Part shown: piece by piece, positions 49,152 to 57,430 of the stretch
Numbering within the stretch: position 1 is the first letter of the stretch
Layout: each line of letters starts with the position of its first letter
Origin: Phycisphaerae bacterium RAS2
GTDB taxonomy: Bacteria > Planctomycetota > Phycisphaerae > UBA1845 > UTPLA1
Assembly (NCBI GenBank): GCA_007753915.1
Contig: CP036352.1
Coordinates: forward strand, 682,001 to 746,000
Direction of reading: 5' to 3'
Length of the DNA: 64,000 bases
Notes under the pieces: model-generated
Databases searched by the model: none
Told to the model about the DNA's origin: nothing
What the model saw: only the letters and a program-made list of their open reading frames with translations
Translations under genes and position numbers: made by a program

Positions 49152-50315
49152 CTATGGGCCGGTCCGTCCGCCGCCTTGGATTGGGTCGCCGAAGCAGAGA
49201 ATGTCTCCATCCTCCGTTCCAATTACGAGACAGCCGCCGCCGATGGCGGGGGATGCGGTCATTGGCGAACCGGCTTCATAACGCCAACGCTCTTCGCCGC
49301 TGCGAAGGTCTAGGCCGTACAGGTTGCCGTCCGACGAGCCGACCCAGACGCGTTCGCTCGCGACGACGGGGGACGAATCAACCCGGCCGCGCGTGCGGAA
49401 CTGCCAACGAGGCTTGCCGGTCTTGCGATCCAGCGCGTGAACGAATTTGTCGCGGCTGCCGATGATGACGAGCTCATCGGTCACGGCGGCCGAGGCGTAG
49501 AACGGAAAGTCGCGGTCCTTGTTGGTGAAAGTCCAGCGGCGCTCGCCGCGATTCAGATCAATTGCCAGTACCTCATTGCCGAATGTTCCAACGTAGACGG
49601 TGTTGTCCACGATCGCAGCGGAACAACCGGACACACTTCGCAAGTCCGCGGTGTCGAGCGGTTTGCCGTCGGAGAGCTGCAGGGTGTGCAATTTCTGATC
49701 GCATCCCGCGACGATCGCCTTTCCGTCGGTCACACCGACGGTGCCGTGTACGCGGCCGTCGGTAAGGTGCTTCCAGAGAAGCGAGCCGTCGGCGAGTTTG
49801 AGGCAGTACACGTTGCCGTCGTAGGAGCCGAAGACAACGCGGTCTCCGGCACACGTCGGCGAACTGATGTTCTCAGCTTCCGCGCGGAACGACCATCGCC
49901 GCGTACCGTCGGCTTTGTTGAGCGCGTGAAAGCCGCCGTCCTCGTCACCGTACAGCACGAGGTCGCCGCAGACCGCGGGCGAAGATTGAATCGTCGGCGG
50001 GATGGCCTGACTGGTGGAGGCCGGCCCACTCGTGGTGCGCGCGGGCGGAGTCTTTGCAGCCCAGATGACGCTGCCGTCGGCGAGTTTCAAGGCATAGAGC
50101 GTGCCGTTGTCGCAGCCGACGTAGACGACGCCTCCGACGATGGCGGCGCTGGAGCCGACGGGTTCTCCGGCGGAGAACTTCCATCGCAAAGAGGGCTTGT
50201 CCGACAGGGTTGATGTTGCGACGCCGCTGAGGCGATCGTTCCCGCGAAACGAGGGCCAGTCGGACGGCCCGATCAATGCCGCAACCAGCCAAGCAAAGGT
50301 CAATGCCGAATGCAT
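49152..50315 (-). CDS. exported PQQ-like beta-propeller repeat protein
   Basis: 387 aa with a short signal peptide (residues 1-18). About seven repeats with the pattern VYVGCDNGTLYALKLADGSV...W (also VVFGSYDGNVYCLKLADGSL and VWVGSSDGNLYGLDLRSGEE) build a BamB/PQQ-type propeller. No dehydrogenase domain is attached, so it is probably a scaffold or binding protein in the cell envelope. It ends the minus-strand unit that begins at 56541, though a 100-base gap separates it from the previous gene. Confidence 0.88.
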   Translation of the reverse strand: MHSALTFAWLVAALIGPSDWPSFRGNDRLSGVATSTLSDKPSLRWKFSAGEPVGSSAAIVGGVVYVGCDNGTLYALKLADGSVIWAAKTPPARTTSGPASTSQAIPPTIQSSPAVCGDLVLYGDEDGGFHALNKADGTRRWSFRAEAENISSPTCAGDRVVFGSYDGNVYCLKLADGSLLWKHLTDGRVHGTVGVTDGKAIVAGCDQKLHTLQLSDGKPLDTADLRSVSGCSAAIVDNTVYVGTFGNEVLAIDLNRGERRWTFTNKDRDFPFYASAAVTDELVIIGSRDKFVHALDRKTGKPRWQFRTRGRVDSSPVVASERVWVGSSDGNLYGLDLRSGEERWRYEAGSPMTASPAIGGGCLVIGTEDGDILCFGDPIQGGGRTGP

Positions 50316-50417
50316 GCAACAATTTCCCAGAAATCAGAGCCGGGCCGTGTCGGCCCGGTGAACGCGCGCCATCGCGCAATCAACCGGCTCGGCATGAGCC
50401 GGCTCCGGAAGATCGCC

Positions 50418-50876
50418 TCAACTCGGTTTGAACCGTAGCACCATCGCCGCGCCGCCGGCCGCGAGAAGAATGCCGACATAAAAAAGCGGACTGGGCGCAT
50501 TCTGCGGCTTGTGCAGGATCATGCCGACGAATGTTGCCACAATCGGCGCGCCGGCAAAGACCAGCGGCGGAACCGTCAACGGCGTGCCGCCCGTGCGCAA
50601 CGCATAGATCACACACAGCGCCCCCAGCGCGCCCAGTACCCCCGCAAGCGTCGAAATCGTCATGCCCTTGCCGGAGAACGCCATCGGTTCGGCCTTGCCG
50701 ACCGTCAGCGCCAAGCCTGGTATGACGACGGCCACGAGGCAGTATGCGAGACCCACGAACAGGAACGCTCGGATCGGCCCCTTCGGCTCGAAGCCCATCT
50801 GGCCGCTGTGAATGGTCGGCACGTAGGCACCCCACGACAACACCGCGCCGATGACGAACCAAAGATAAGGTTTCAT
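50418..50876 (-). CDS. small DMT/EamA-like membrane protein
   Basis: 152 aa with five predicted membrane helices (YLWFVIGAVLSWGAYV, AFLFVGLAYCLVAVVIPGLA, STLAGVLGALGALCVIYALR, VFAGAPIVATFVGMIL, LFYVGILLAAGGAAMVL). That is half the size of ten-helix DMT transporters, and it resembles single EamA repeats. It starts 19 bases after the thioesterase stop. Transport substrate unknown. Confidence 0.75.
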   Translation of the reverse strand: MKPYLWFVIGAVLSWGAYVPTIHSGQMGFEPKGPIRAFLFVGLAYCLVAVVIPGLALTVGKAEPMAFSGKGMTISTLAGVLGALGALCVIYALRTGGTPLTVPPLVFAGAPIVATFVGMILHKPQNAPSPLFYVGILLAAGGAAMVLRFKPS

Positions 50877-50895
50877 GCAGACTGCCTCATTCGTG

Positions 50896-51306
50896 TCACT
50901 TTGCTAGTTTCGCGCGGACGCTCGCCGGGATCGCCACCGACCGAAACGCCCCGCCGGGAAGCAATTCGCAGCAGACGGCCTTGGTCCGCCCGCGCGCCAG
51001 CCGTTGCCCGGCTTTGCTGAACAACACTTCGTACGTCATTGACTTGTCGGTCAGGTCGGTGAGGGTCATCGCGAGGTCGATTTCGTCCTCGAAGCGCAGC
51101 GGGCCGAAGTATTCGCAACTGGTCATGACCCGCGGCCAACTGATCGTCGCGCCGTCCACGTCCTGAATCACGCTCATTCCGCGCGACCGGAAGAAGGCGT
51201 GCTCGACTTCCTCCATCCAGCGGTAGTAATTGGAAAAGTGCATGACGCCGGCGACGTCCGTCTCGGCGAAGGTCACGCGGCGCGTCATGGAAAACTCAAC
51301 GGGCAT
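50896..51306 (-). CDS. acyl-CoA thioesterase, 4HBT/YbgC type
   Basis: 136 aa hot-dog fold protein. VTFAETDVAGVMHFSNYYRW is the hallmark loop with the catalytic Asp, then MEEVEHAFFRSRGM. Later strands read CEYFGPLRFEDEIDLAMTL and YEVLFSKAGQRLARGRTKAV. It hydrolyses acyl-CoA or acyl-ACP thioesters. Its start overlaps the symporter stop by 11 bases. Confidence 0.9.
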   Translation of the reverse strand: MPVEFSMTRRVTFAETDVAGVMHFSNYYRWMEEVEHAFFRSRGMSVIQDVDGATISWPRVMTSCEYFGPLRFEDEIDLAMTLTDLTDKSMTYEVLFSKAGQRLARGRTKAVCCELLPGGAFRSVAIPASVRAKLAK

Positions 51307-53077
51307 CGGCTGCCTTCAGGAAGAACTTGTTGACCGTCGCGGCCGCCGGCGCGGGCGTCATCAACGAAACGACGACGAGCGCCACCGTCGCGAATACCAC
51401 CATCGGCGCCGCCGGCACGAGGCCCCAGACTTCGGGATCGATGCGCGACGCGAAGCCCTGTTCCAGCCCGATTCGCACATAGAAGAATACGCCGCTGCCG
51501 ACGCCCGCGATCACCGAAGCGTAGGCACCCCATTTCGTCAGCCGCCGCCAGTAGAGCGCCGCGCACACAAGCGGGAACAGCGCCGAGAAACCGCTGAAAC
51601 ACCACACCGCGAGGTTGAAGATCGGGCGCGTCTCGCGCAGCAAAAGCGTCAGCAGCCAACTCACCAGCACCACGGCAATGACGAAGACCCGGCCGGTGAC
51701 GAGGCGCTGCCGGTCGGTCATGGAATCCTTCCGAGCGTAATGGTCAACGATGTCATGCGTGAACATTGACCCAAGGCTCAAAAACTGCGCATCCATGCCG
51801 CCGAGAATCGCCGCCAGAACACCGGCAGCCAGCAACCCGCTCACCCAGGGATTGCTCAACATCTGCACCATGAACGCGAGCACCGTGTTCGGATTCGGCA
51901 CGGGTCCACCGGGGACAAGCGGCCCTTCGGGCGTAAAGGGCACGACCGGTTTGCCTCCGATCATGGCCGACGACGCCCAGACACCGATGGCCACGCATGG
52001 CGCCCAGATCGCCATGATGAGCAAGGGGTGCAGCGTCACCGTCAATCGAAACGCCTTGGCGGATCGCGCCGTAAGCCAGAGCTGAAACAGATGCGGGAAC
52101 ATCGCGACGCTCAACGGAATGAACCCGTAGCTCAAGAACTCCAGCTCCGTCATGCGCTTGGGTTTGTGCGGGCGAAGCGTGGGTGTGGGCTTTGCATCAG
52201 GCTCAACCGAGGAGCGGCCGTCAGGGAGCGCGTTCGATGCCTGGGCATTGACAGTGGGTTGCGTCGAGGCGCGCCACTGCGCCATTTTCTCCTGATAGAT
52301 GCGCTCGTGTTCCGGCGTGACCTCGCGCGTCAGCTTGCTGGGGTTGTATTCCTGCACCATGCGCGTGGCTTCCTTCGCGCCGCCGAGCCGGTCGGCGATG
52401 GCCCAGAACGTCACGACGCCGACCACGAGGAAGATCAACGTCTGCAGCGCGTTGGCCCAGGCCGTGGCTCGCGCGCCGCCCAGCCAGACGTAGAGCCACA
52501 CCACGCCGGTGCTCAACAGCGTGCCAAGCCAGAAGGGCACGCCGCCCTGCGTGGAGGCGAAGAACGACGGAAACGCGCCGCGCGTCGCCACCTGGATCAT
52601 GTTTCCTGAACCGATGATGCCAATGATGATGTACGGCATCTGGAGCAACACGAGAATGGGGAACAACAGCACACCGATGTTGCTTGATTGCAGGCGGTCG
52701 CGGAAGAACTGGATCTGCGTCTGGTAGCCGTACCGCTTGCCCAGGCCCCACAGCCGCACGCCGATCAGAAAAAAGCATGCCGCGTGGACGATGCCGGACC
52801 ACGACGCCATCTTGCCATAGACGCCGATGCCCGATGCCCAGGCTTCGCCGCTGCTGCCCTGTATTGCGAACGCGGTCATGGTCGTGCCGAAGACGGACAG
52901 CACGAGCAGCACGGGCCCGACGCCGCGCGACGCGATGAAATAATCGACTGCGGTGCCCTTGAAAAGCGAATTGCTGGCGAGGCCCAGGACGATCAGCGCC
53001 GCCAGGTACGCGACGATGATCCAGAGCTGAATCATGCCGGGTGTGAACTCTCCGGCAGCGGCAAGCAGCGCGGGCAT
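51296..53077 (-). CDS. sodium:solute symporter family (SSS) transporter
   Basis: 593 aa from ATG 53077, which shares one base with the stop of the DUF3311 gene. It has about thirteen membrane helices. SSS-like blocks are DYFIASRGVGPVLLVLSVFG, TTMTAFAIQGSSGEAWASGI, YGYQTQIQFFRDRLQSSNIG and GGMDAQFLSLGSMFTHDIVD. An insert of about 70 polar residues lies between helices near residues 260-330. It imports a small organic solute with Na+; the substrate is unknown. Confidence 0.92.
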   Translation of the reverse strand: MPALLAAAGEFTPGMIQLWIIVAYLAALIVLGLASNSLFKGTAVDYFIASRGVGPVLLVLSVFGTTMTAFAIQGSSGEAWASGIGVYGKMASWSGIVHAACFFLIGVRLWGLGKRYGYQTQIQFFRDRLQSSNIGVLLFPILVLLQMPYIIIGIIGSGNMIQVATRGAFPSFFASTQGGVPFWLGTLLSTGVVWLYVWLGGARATAWANALQTLIFLVVGVVTFWAIADRLGGAKEATRMVQEYNPSKLTREVTPEHERIYQEKMAQWRASTQPTVNAQASNALPDGRSSVEPDAKPTPTLRPHKPKRMTELEFLSYGFIPLSVAMFPHLFQLWLTARSAKAFRLTVTLHPLLIMAIWAPCVAIGVWASSAMIGGKPVVPFTPEGPLVPGGPVPNPNTVLAFMVQMLSNPWVSGLLAAGVLAAILGGMDAQFLSLGSMFTHDIVDHYARKDSMTDRQRLVTGRVFVIAVVLVSWLLTLLLRETRPIFNLAVWCFSGFSALFPLVCAALYWRRLTKWGAYASVIAGVGSGVFFYVRIGLEQGFASRIDPEVWGLVPAAPMVVFATVALVVVSLMTPAPAAATVNKFFLKAADAR

Positions 53078-53322
53078 CAGTGGCCTCCCCGGCCGCCGGG
53101 GGGCGCCGTCCATGCGTCGGAATCCGCCACTTCGGCGTCAGCGGGCCAGCAGTATTTGCAGGCAAGCCCCCAGACGAGCGATGCGGCGAGCGAGAGCGCC
53201 ACGTGGTAGGCGAGGCTGACCGGCAGGAACCCCATGACCAGCGTCGTGTGATCGGCGCGCCACCAGTAGTCCTGATGGAGGAGGATGAGCAGCAAGACCA
53301 TGAAATAGACAAAAAGCTTCAT
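53077..53322 (-). CDS. DUF3311-like small membrane subunit of the symporter
   Basis: 81 aa with two membrane helices (LFVYFMVLLLILLHQ and SLAYHVALSLAASLVWGLAC) around YWWRADHTTLVMGFLP. Such proteins are regularly encoded just before SSS symporters. ATGA overlap with the FAD oxidoreductase stop (four bases) and a one-base overlap with the symporter start show translational coupling. Confidence 0.88.
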   Translation of the reverse strand: MKLFVYFMVLLLILLHQDYWWRADHTTLVMGFLPVSLAYHVALSLAASLVWGLACKYCWPADAEVADSDAWTAPPGGRGGH

Positions 53323-54584
53323 TTAACGGGGGCCTCTTCGTCCAGGGCGATCGAATCCGGCAACTTCAGATGCCGCGCCATGGTATCAAACAACTCGCCG
53401 AGGTCGTCGTCAAATACGTCCCCGATCAACACGCGCGTCACGGCGTCCTTCAGATGCGGATACTGTCGCACGAACCCGCCGAGGCTGAACGTCGGATCGT
53501 AGTAGGCATACACCAGCATGCGCACGCGGTGCATGCCCTCGGCGAGCTTCCTGCCGAAACGCCCCAGGTTTGCCGCCGAGGTGTCGCCCGACGTCAGGGC
53601 CGCATCGACCGCATCGGCCGCGTAGTCGCCGCTCTTCAGGGCCAGCATGACGCCCGACGAGTAAAGGGGATCGAGGAACCCGAAAGCATCGCCGACCAGC
53701 AGCCAGCCGTCGCCGGCCGCGCGCCGCGAGCGGTACGAAAAATCGGCGGTCGTATAAATTTGTTTGACGCGCTCGGCGTTCACCAGCCGTCGCGCCAGGC
53801 CGGGCGTATTGGCGATCTCCTCATCGAGGATCGCGCCCGGGTCGTCGCCGCGCCCGTTGTACAGGTAATTCGGCGGCGCCACGACGCCGATGCTCGTAAG
53901 GTCGTCTTCGAGCGGGATGAACCAGAACCAGCCCTGCCGCCCGGGCAGCGCGATCACAAGCGTCGCGCCGGCGTTGCGTCCTTCGTCGCGCTGCGCGCCC
54001 TTCCAGTAGCTGTAGATCGCCGCGTTCTTGAGCTTCTCGTCGCCGTAGCGCAGGTTGAGCTGGCGCGAAATGAGACCGCTCTGTCCGGTCGCATCGACGA
54101 CCACCGGCGCGAGCAGCTCGCGCTCCTCGCCCGCGATCACCACGCGCACGCCGACCGCGCGATCGCCCTCGAACATCACCTCGCGCACGTTGGCCCGCTC
54201 GATCACGTCCACACCGCAGGCTCGCGCATTGTCCAGCATCATCTGATCGAACCGCGCCCGCGACACCTGCCACGTTGTCGACCACGGATTGGGATCGCGA
54301 TCGGAGAAAAAGAACGGTGCCGAGTCCTTCCCCGTCGCCGAGACAAACTGCACGCTCTCTTTGCGCACGAAGTCCGACTGCTTCATCGTCTCGAGCACGC
54401 CGAGCTTCTCGAACACGAACCACGTATTGGGCATCAGCGACTCGCCGATGTGATGCCGTGGAAACTTCGACCGTTCCAGCAGCAGCACTTGGCGGCCGCG
54501 CTTCGCCAGCAGCGTCGCCGTCGTCGCGCCCGAAGGCCCGCCGCCGACCACGATCACTTCGGGATGAGTTGAGGAGCTTGCCAT
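53319..54584 (-). CDS. FAD-dependent oxidoreductase, tryptophan-halogenase/geranylgeranyl-reductase-like
   Basis: 421 aa. The N-terminal dinucleotide loop is VIVVGGGPSGATTATLLAKR. FPRHHIGESLMPNTWFVFEK is the GES-type motif of flavin halogenase-like monooxygenases. A second FAD motif is GDGWLLVGDAFGFLDPLYSS. The WxWxxIP halogenase signature is not seen in full (WFWFIPLEDD is related), so halogenation cannot be claimed. It is coupled to the DUF3311/symporter pair and follows a chorismate-lyase-like gene by 50 bases. Confidence 0.88.
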   Translation of the reverse strand: MASSSTHPEVIVVGGGPSGATTATLLAKRGRQVLLLERSKFPRHHIGESLMPNTWFVFEKLGVLETMKQSDFVRKESVQFVSATGKDSAPFFFSDRDPNPWSTTWQVSRARFDQMMLDNARACGVDVIERANVREVMFEGDRAVGVRVVIAGEERELLAPVVVDATGQSGLISRQLNLRYGDEKLKNAAIYSYWKGAQRDEGRNAGATLVIALPGRQGWFWFIPLEDDLTSIGVVAPPNYLYNGRGDDPGAILDEEIANTPGLARRLVNAERVKQIYTTADFSYRSRRAAGDGWLLVGDAFGFLDPLYSSGVMLALKSGDYAADAVDAALTSGDTSAANLGRFGRKLAEGMHRVRMLVYAYYDPTFSLGGFVRQYPHLKDAVTRVLIGDVFDDDLGELFDTMARHLKLPDSIALDEEAPVK

Positions 54585-54634
54585 CGTGCGAGTCGTCGGG
54601 AAAACCGGCCGAGTTCAGGCCGGAACAAGGCGGG

Positions 54635-55210
54635 TCAGTCGCCGGTCGTGCCGCTGACCACTTCGAGCAGTTCAATCGCCGGCTGGGTATCGTAGTGGAT
54701 CACCGCCAATCGGCCATACGTCGCCGCGAGGCCGGGCTTGAAATGCTTTGTGAACGGAGCGGCCGGGGCGAACCGCAGGTAGGCCCGCGGCTCGACGCGC
54801 CGCAGCACATTGTGGCGGATCAGGATCTCGCCGAGCGGGGCGGCCTGGTCGAGGATTTCGCGCTTCACATCGGCGGCGATTCGTCGCAGGTCAATCCGCA
54901 CGATGCCGAACTCCACCGCGCCGGTCTTGTCCTTCGGGCGAAGCAGAATCATCCGTCGATACGAATCCCCGTCGCGCCGCGAAGTTAACACCGAGAGGGT
55001 GACGGGACGGCCGCAATGCCGCTCCAGCCTCGTCGTCATGTGCTCGGAATGTACGAGCAACTGGCGGAAGGGATCGGGCACCATCGCGTCGGAGACGATC
55101 GACGCGGCGGCATCGAGCGAAGCGATATCAACGAGCCCCTCGCACAGCGCGCGAAGCATCCCGCGAAGTTTGGCGTCTCCGGTCAATTGGTTTGGCATAC
55201 CCACTTCCAT
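54635..55210 (-). CDS. chorismate-lyase-like protein
   Basis: 191 aa from ATG 55210, sharing one base with the HemN-like stop (TGATG); ATG 55198 is possible. The stretch YRRMILLRPKDKTGAVEFGI, then DQAAPLGEILIRHNVLRRVE and PRAYLRF, matches the general pattern of UbiC/chorismate-lyase-like proteins (PLG.IL and a conserved Glu/Arg). Such enzymes release 4-hydroxybenzoate from chorismate. With the flavoenzyme and thioesterase this hints at an aromatic product pathway. The family assignment is moderate. Confidence 0.6.
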   Translation of the reverse strand: MEVGMPNQLTGDAKLRGMLRALCEGLVDIASLDAAASIVSDAMVPDPFRQLLVHSEHMTTRLERHCGRPVTLSVLTSRRDGDSYRRMILLRPKDKTGAVEFGIVRIDLRRIAADVKREILDQAAPLGEILIRHNVLRRVEPRAYLRFAPAAPFTKHFKPGLAATYGRLAVIHYDTQPAIELLEVVSGTTGD

Positions 55211-56541
55211 CAGGTGTATCGGACTCCGTGGAAGTGCTTTTCGAAGAAATTCGGAAGCAGCGCGTCCACCTGAAGCAGGCCGGCCCGAGTCAGGCGGATT
55301 TCCCCGTTGTGACGCTGGGCGGCACCATCTTTTTGAAGCCGATCAAATGTATCCGCAAAGTCACGTGCGATGTCCGCGCCGAACTTCCGGCGGAAATACT
55401 CCATCGCGATGCGGCCGGTCTTCAATTGCAGGATCAACTCGCGGATCAGTCGCTGGTTCGGCGTCATCGGCAGGGCACGCGCCACCGGAAGCTCGCCGCG
55501 ATGAATCGCCGCGAGGTAGTCATCCCACTGGTCGGCGTTTTGAAAATGCACCCCCGCGAACTGCGAGAACGACGCCACTCCCGTGCCGATCATGTCGGCC
55601 CCGTGCCACAGCGAATCGCGATAGACGAATCCCGCGTGGCGATCCTTGCGAACGAGCGTGTAGCCGCTGGAGATTTCGTAACCCGCCGACTCAAACGCGC
55701 GAAACGCCTCGTCCACCCAGCGGCGCTTCGTTGCCCAGTCGGCCACAAGCGGCGCCGTTCCGCCGGCCTTTGCCTCGCGTGAAAAGACCGCGTTGTGCGG
55801 CAATTCCATCTGGTAAATCGTCACGCTGTCCGGGGCGAGCGACACAGCCTTCTCGACCGTGTCGCGCCACGTCGCATCGGTGTCGCCCACCATGCCGGCA
55901 ATCAGGTCAATGTTGATCTGCGGGAAACCCACACCCCGCGCCCAGTCGTACGCCCGGAAAATCTCCGGCGACTTGTGCGCGCGGCCGTTCGCTTCCAGCA
56001 CGGCATCGTCAAAGTGCTCCACGCCGAGGCTCAATCGCGTCACGCCCAGCGCGCGGATGGTGCGCAGCTTGCTCTCTTTCAGCGTGCCCGGTTCGCATTC
56101 GAACGTCACCTCGCGCGCGGCGCTCCAGTCCCAGTGCTCGCGGATGCGATCGACCAGCCGGTTGAGCTGCTCGTTGCTCAAGAACGACGGCGTGCCGCCC
56201 CCAAAATAGACAAATTCAAAGTTTCGACCCGCCAGCCCGCCGCGCCCGGCGTACAGCCCCACCTCTCGTGCCAGTGCGTCGGCATACGTCTCCACCTCGT
56301 CGGCGTTCTTGTCAGTGTACACCCGGAAATAGCAGAACTTGCACCGCTTGCGACAGAAGGGAATGTGCAGGTACAGCCCCAGCGGAGGAGGCTCGGCGAC
56401 CGGCCGGTCCAGCGCCGCCAGGGCCGCCGGGACGTGCTCGACCGACCACGCCGAAAACGGCGGGTAGTTCGCGACGAAGTAGCTGCCCACCTCGGTCGGC
56501 GCCGGTTCGCCCGGTTGCGATGCCTGCGGGAGTTCGATCAT
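55210..56541 (-). CDS. HemN-like radical SAM enzyme (coproporphyrinogen III oxidase family)
   Basis: 443 aa from ATG 56541 (AGGAA upstream); ATG 56616 is an alternative start. The radical SAM site is HIPFCRKRCKFCYFRVYTDK, with FEFVYFGGGTPSFLS, VTFECEPGTL, GVTRLSLGVEHFDDAVLEAN and INIDLIAGMVGDTDATW. The C-terminal HemN domain has ELILQLKTGRIAMEYFRRKF. Many HemN-like proteins are not coproporphyrinogen oxidases but heme-handling or methyl-transfer enzymes. Coupling to a chorismate-lyase-like gene argues for a specialised role. Confidence 0.85.
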   Translation of the reverse strand: MIELPQASQPGEPAPTEVGSYFVANYPPFSAWSVEHVPAALAALDRPVAEPPPLGLYLHIPFCRKRCKFCYFRVYTDKNADEVETYADALAREVGLYAGRGGLAGRNFEFVYFGGGTPSFLSNEQLNRLVDRIREHWDWSAAREVTFECEPGTLKESKLRTIRALGVTRLSLGVEHFDDAVLEANGRAHKSPEIFRAYDWARGVGFPQINIDLIAGMVGDTDATWRDTVEKAVSLAPDSVTIYQMELPHNAVFSREAKAGGTAPLVADWATKRRWVDEAFRAFESAGYEISSGYTLVRKDRHAGFVYRDSLWHGADMIGTGVASFSQFAGVHFQNADQWDDYLAAIHRGELPVARALPMTPNQRLIRELILQLKTGRIAMEYFRRKFGADIARDFADTFDRLQKDGAAQRHNGEIRLTRAGLLQVDALLPNFFEKHFHGVRYT

Positions 56542-56685
56542 GGGCAGATTCCTGGGCGGTTGGATCGGCGGGGCTGCGTACTCGCTAAGTGTAGTCGCCG
56601 CATCGGCCCGCTTCAAAACGCCGCCTCACGCGGTATCATGGCGCGACCGGGCGCAGTGCATCGCCCGAATTGCGAGGCGCAATCC

Positions 56686-57087
56686 ATGACAACGAGCATT
56701 CGTCTTTCAACGCGGCGTGGAGTAATCGCTTTCACGCTCCTGATGCTGGGCGCGGGCGTCGTAGGCTGTGATAAGCAACCGGCGGCTTCGTCGAACACCG
56801 CCGCCGCTCCGGCCGATGCCGCCGCACCCACCCCCGGCCACGCGCCGACGGCCAACCGCGAGACGCTTCTGGCCAAGCTCGCCAGCGCCGACGCCTTCGA
56901 CGGCAAGACCGACAAAGTCGTTTCGAAGTGCGCCGGTTGCGCCCTTGGCATGGACGGCTCGGAGAAGTACACCGTGCAGTTCGAAGGTTATTCGCTCCAC
57001 TTGTGTAACGACGCCTGCCGCAAGCAGTTCGCCTCCGACACAGTCAACGCGGTGCTGGCGATGCGCGTCCCCGGCGCGAAACCCTAG
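56686..57087 (+). CDS. lipoprotein with two Cys-pair metal-binding motifs
   Basis: 133 aa from ATG 56686. The signal ends in a lipobox (LGAGVVGCDK, lipid Cys at residue 28). An Ala/Pro linker leads to a small domain with CAGCALGMDG and LHLCNDACRKQF, spaced like TRASH-type metal-binding proteins. It is probably a periplasmic metal-binding or redox lipoprotein. A TATCAT box at 56634-56639 may be its -10. It is followed after nine bases by the SMR transporter. Confidence 0.75.
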   Translation: MTTSIRLSTRRGVIAFTLLMLGAGVVGCDKQPAASSNTAAAPADAAAPTPGHAPTANRETLLAKLASADAFDGKTDKVVSKCAGCALGMDGSEKYTVQFEGYSLHLCNDACRKQFASDTVNAVLAMRVPGAKP

Positions 57088-57096
57088 GGCCGCGGC

Positions 57097-57420
57097 ATGG
57101 CTTGGTTCATTCTCATCGTCGCGGGATTGCTGGAGATCGGTTGGGCCGTCGGCCTGAAATATACAAAAGGCTTCACCGTTCTCTGGCCCAGCGTCTGGAC
57201 CCTCGCCGCGATGATCGCCAGCATGGGCCTGCTCGCCATCGCCGCCAAATCACTCCCCATCGGAACGGCCTACGCCGTCTGGACCGGCATCGGCGCGGTC
57301 GGGGCGGCCGTGCTGGGCATGGTCCTGCTGGGCGAATCGCGCGACGCCGCGCGGATCGTCTGGCTGACCGTCATCATCGTGGGAATCATCGGCCTGAAGT
57401 TCTCAACCCGCGCGTCGTGA
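57097..57420 (+). CDS. sugE: small multidrug resistance transporter, SugE/Gdx type
   Basis: 107 aa with four helices. The first helix [20 protein letters not shown] holds the essential Glu14 in the family position. [20 protein letters not shown] and [20 protein letters not shown] follow SugE/Gdx rather than EmrE. Gdx proteins export guanidinium. No room exists upstream for a guanidine riboswitch, because the lipoprotein gene ends nine bases before it. Confidence 0.9.
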   Translation: MAWFILIVAGLLEIGWAVGLKYTKGFTVLWPSVWTLAAMIASMGLLAIAAKSLPIGTAYAVWTGIGAVGAAVLGMVLLGESRDAARIVWLTVIIVGIIGLKFSTRAS

Positions 57421-57430
57421 GTCGACGCGC

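Noticed and set aside
53319-54584. Assignment of the flavoenzyme as a true tryptophan halogenase
   Set aside because: The full WxWxxIP motif is not clear and no chlorinated-product genes are near, so only the broader family is called.
57087-57097. Guanidine riboswitch before the SugE/Gdx gene
   Set aside because: Only nine bases separate it from the upstream lipoprotein gene, which is too short for any riboswitch.
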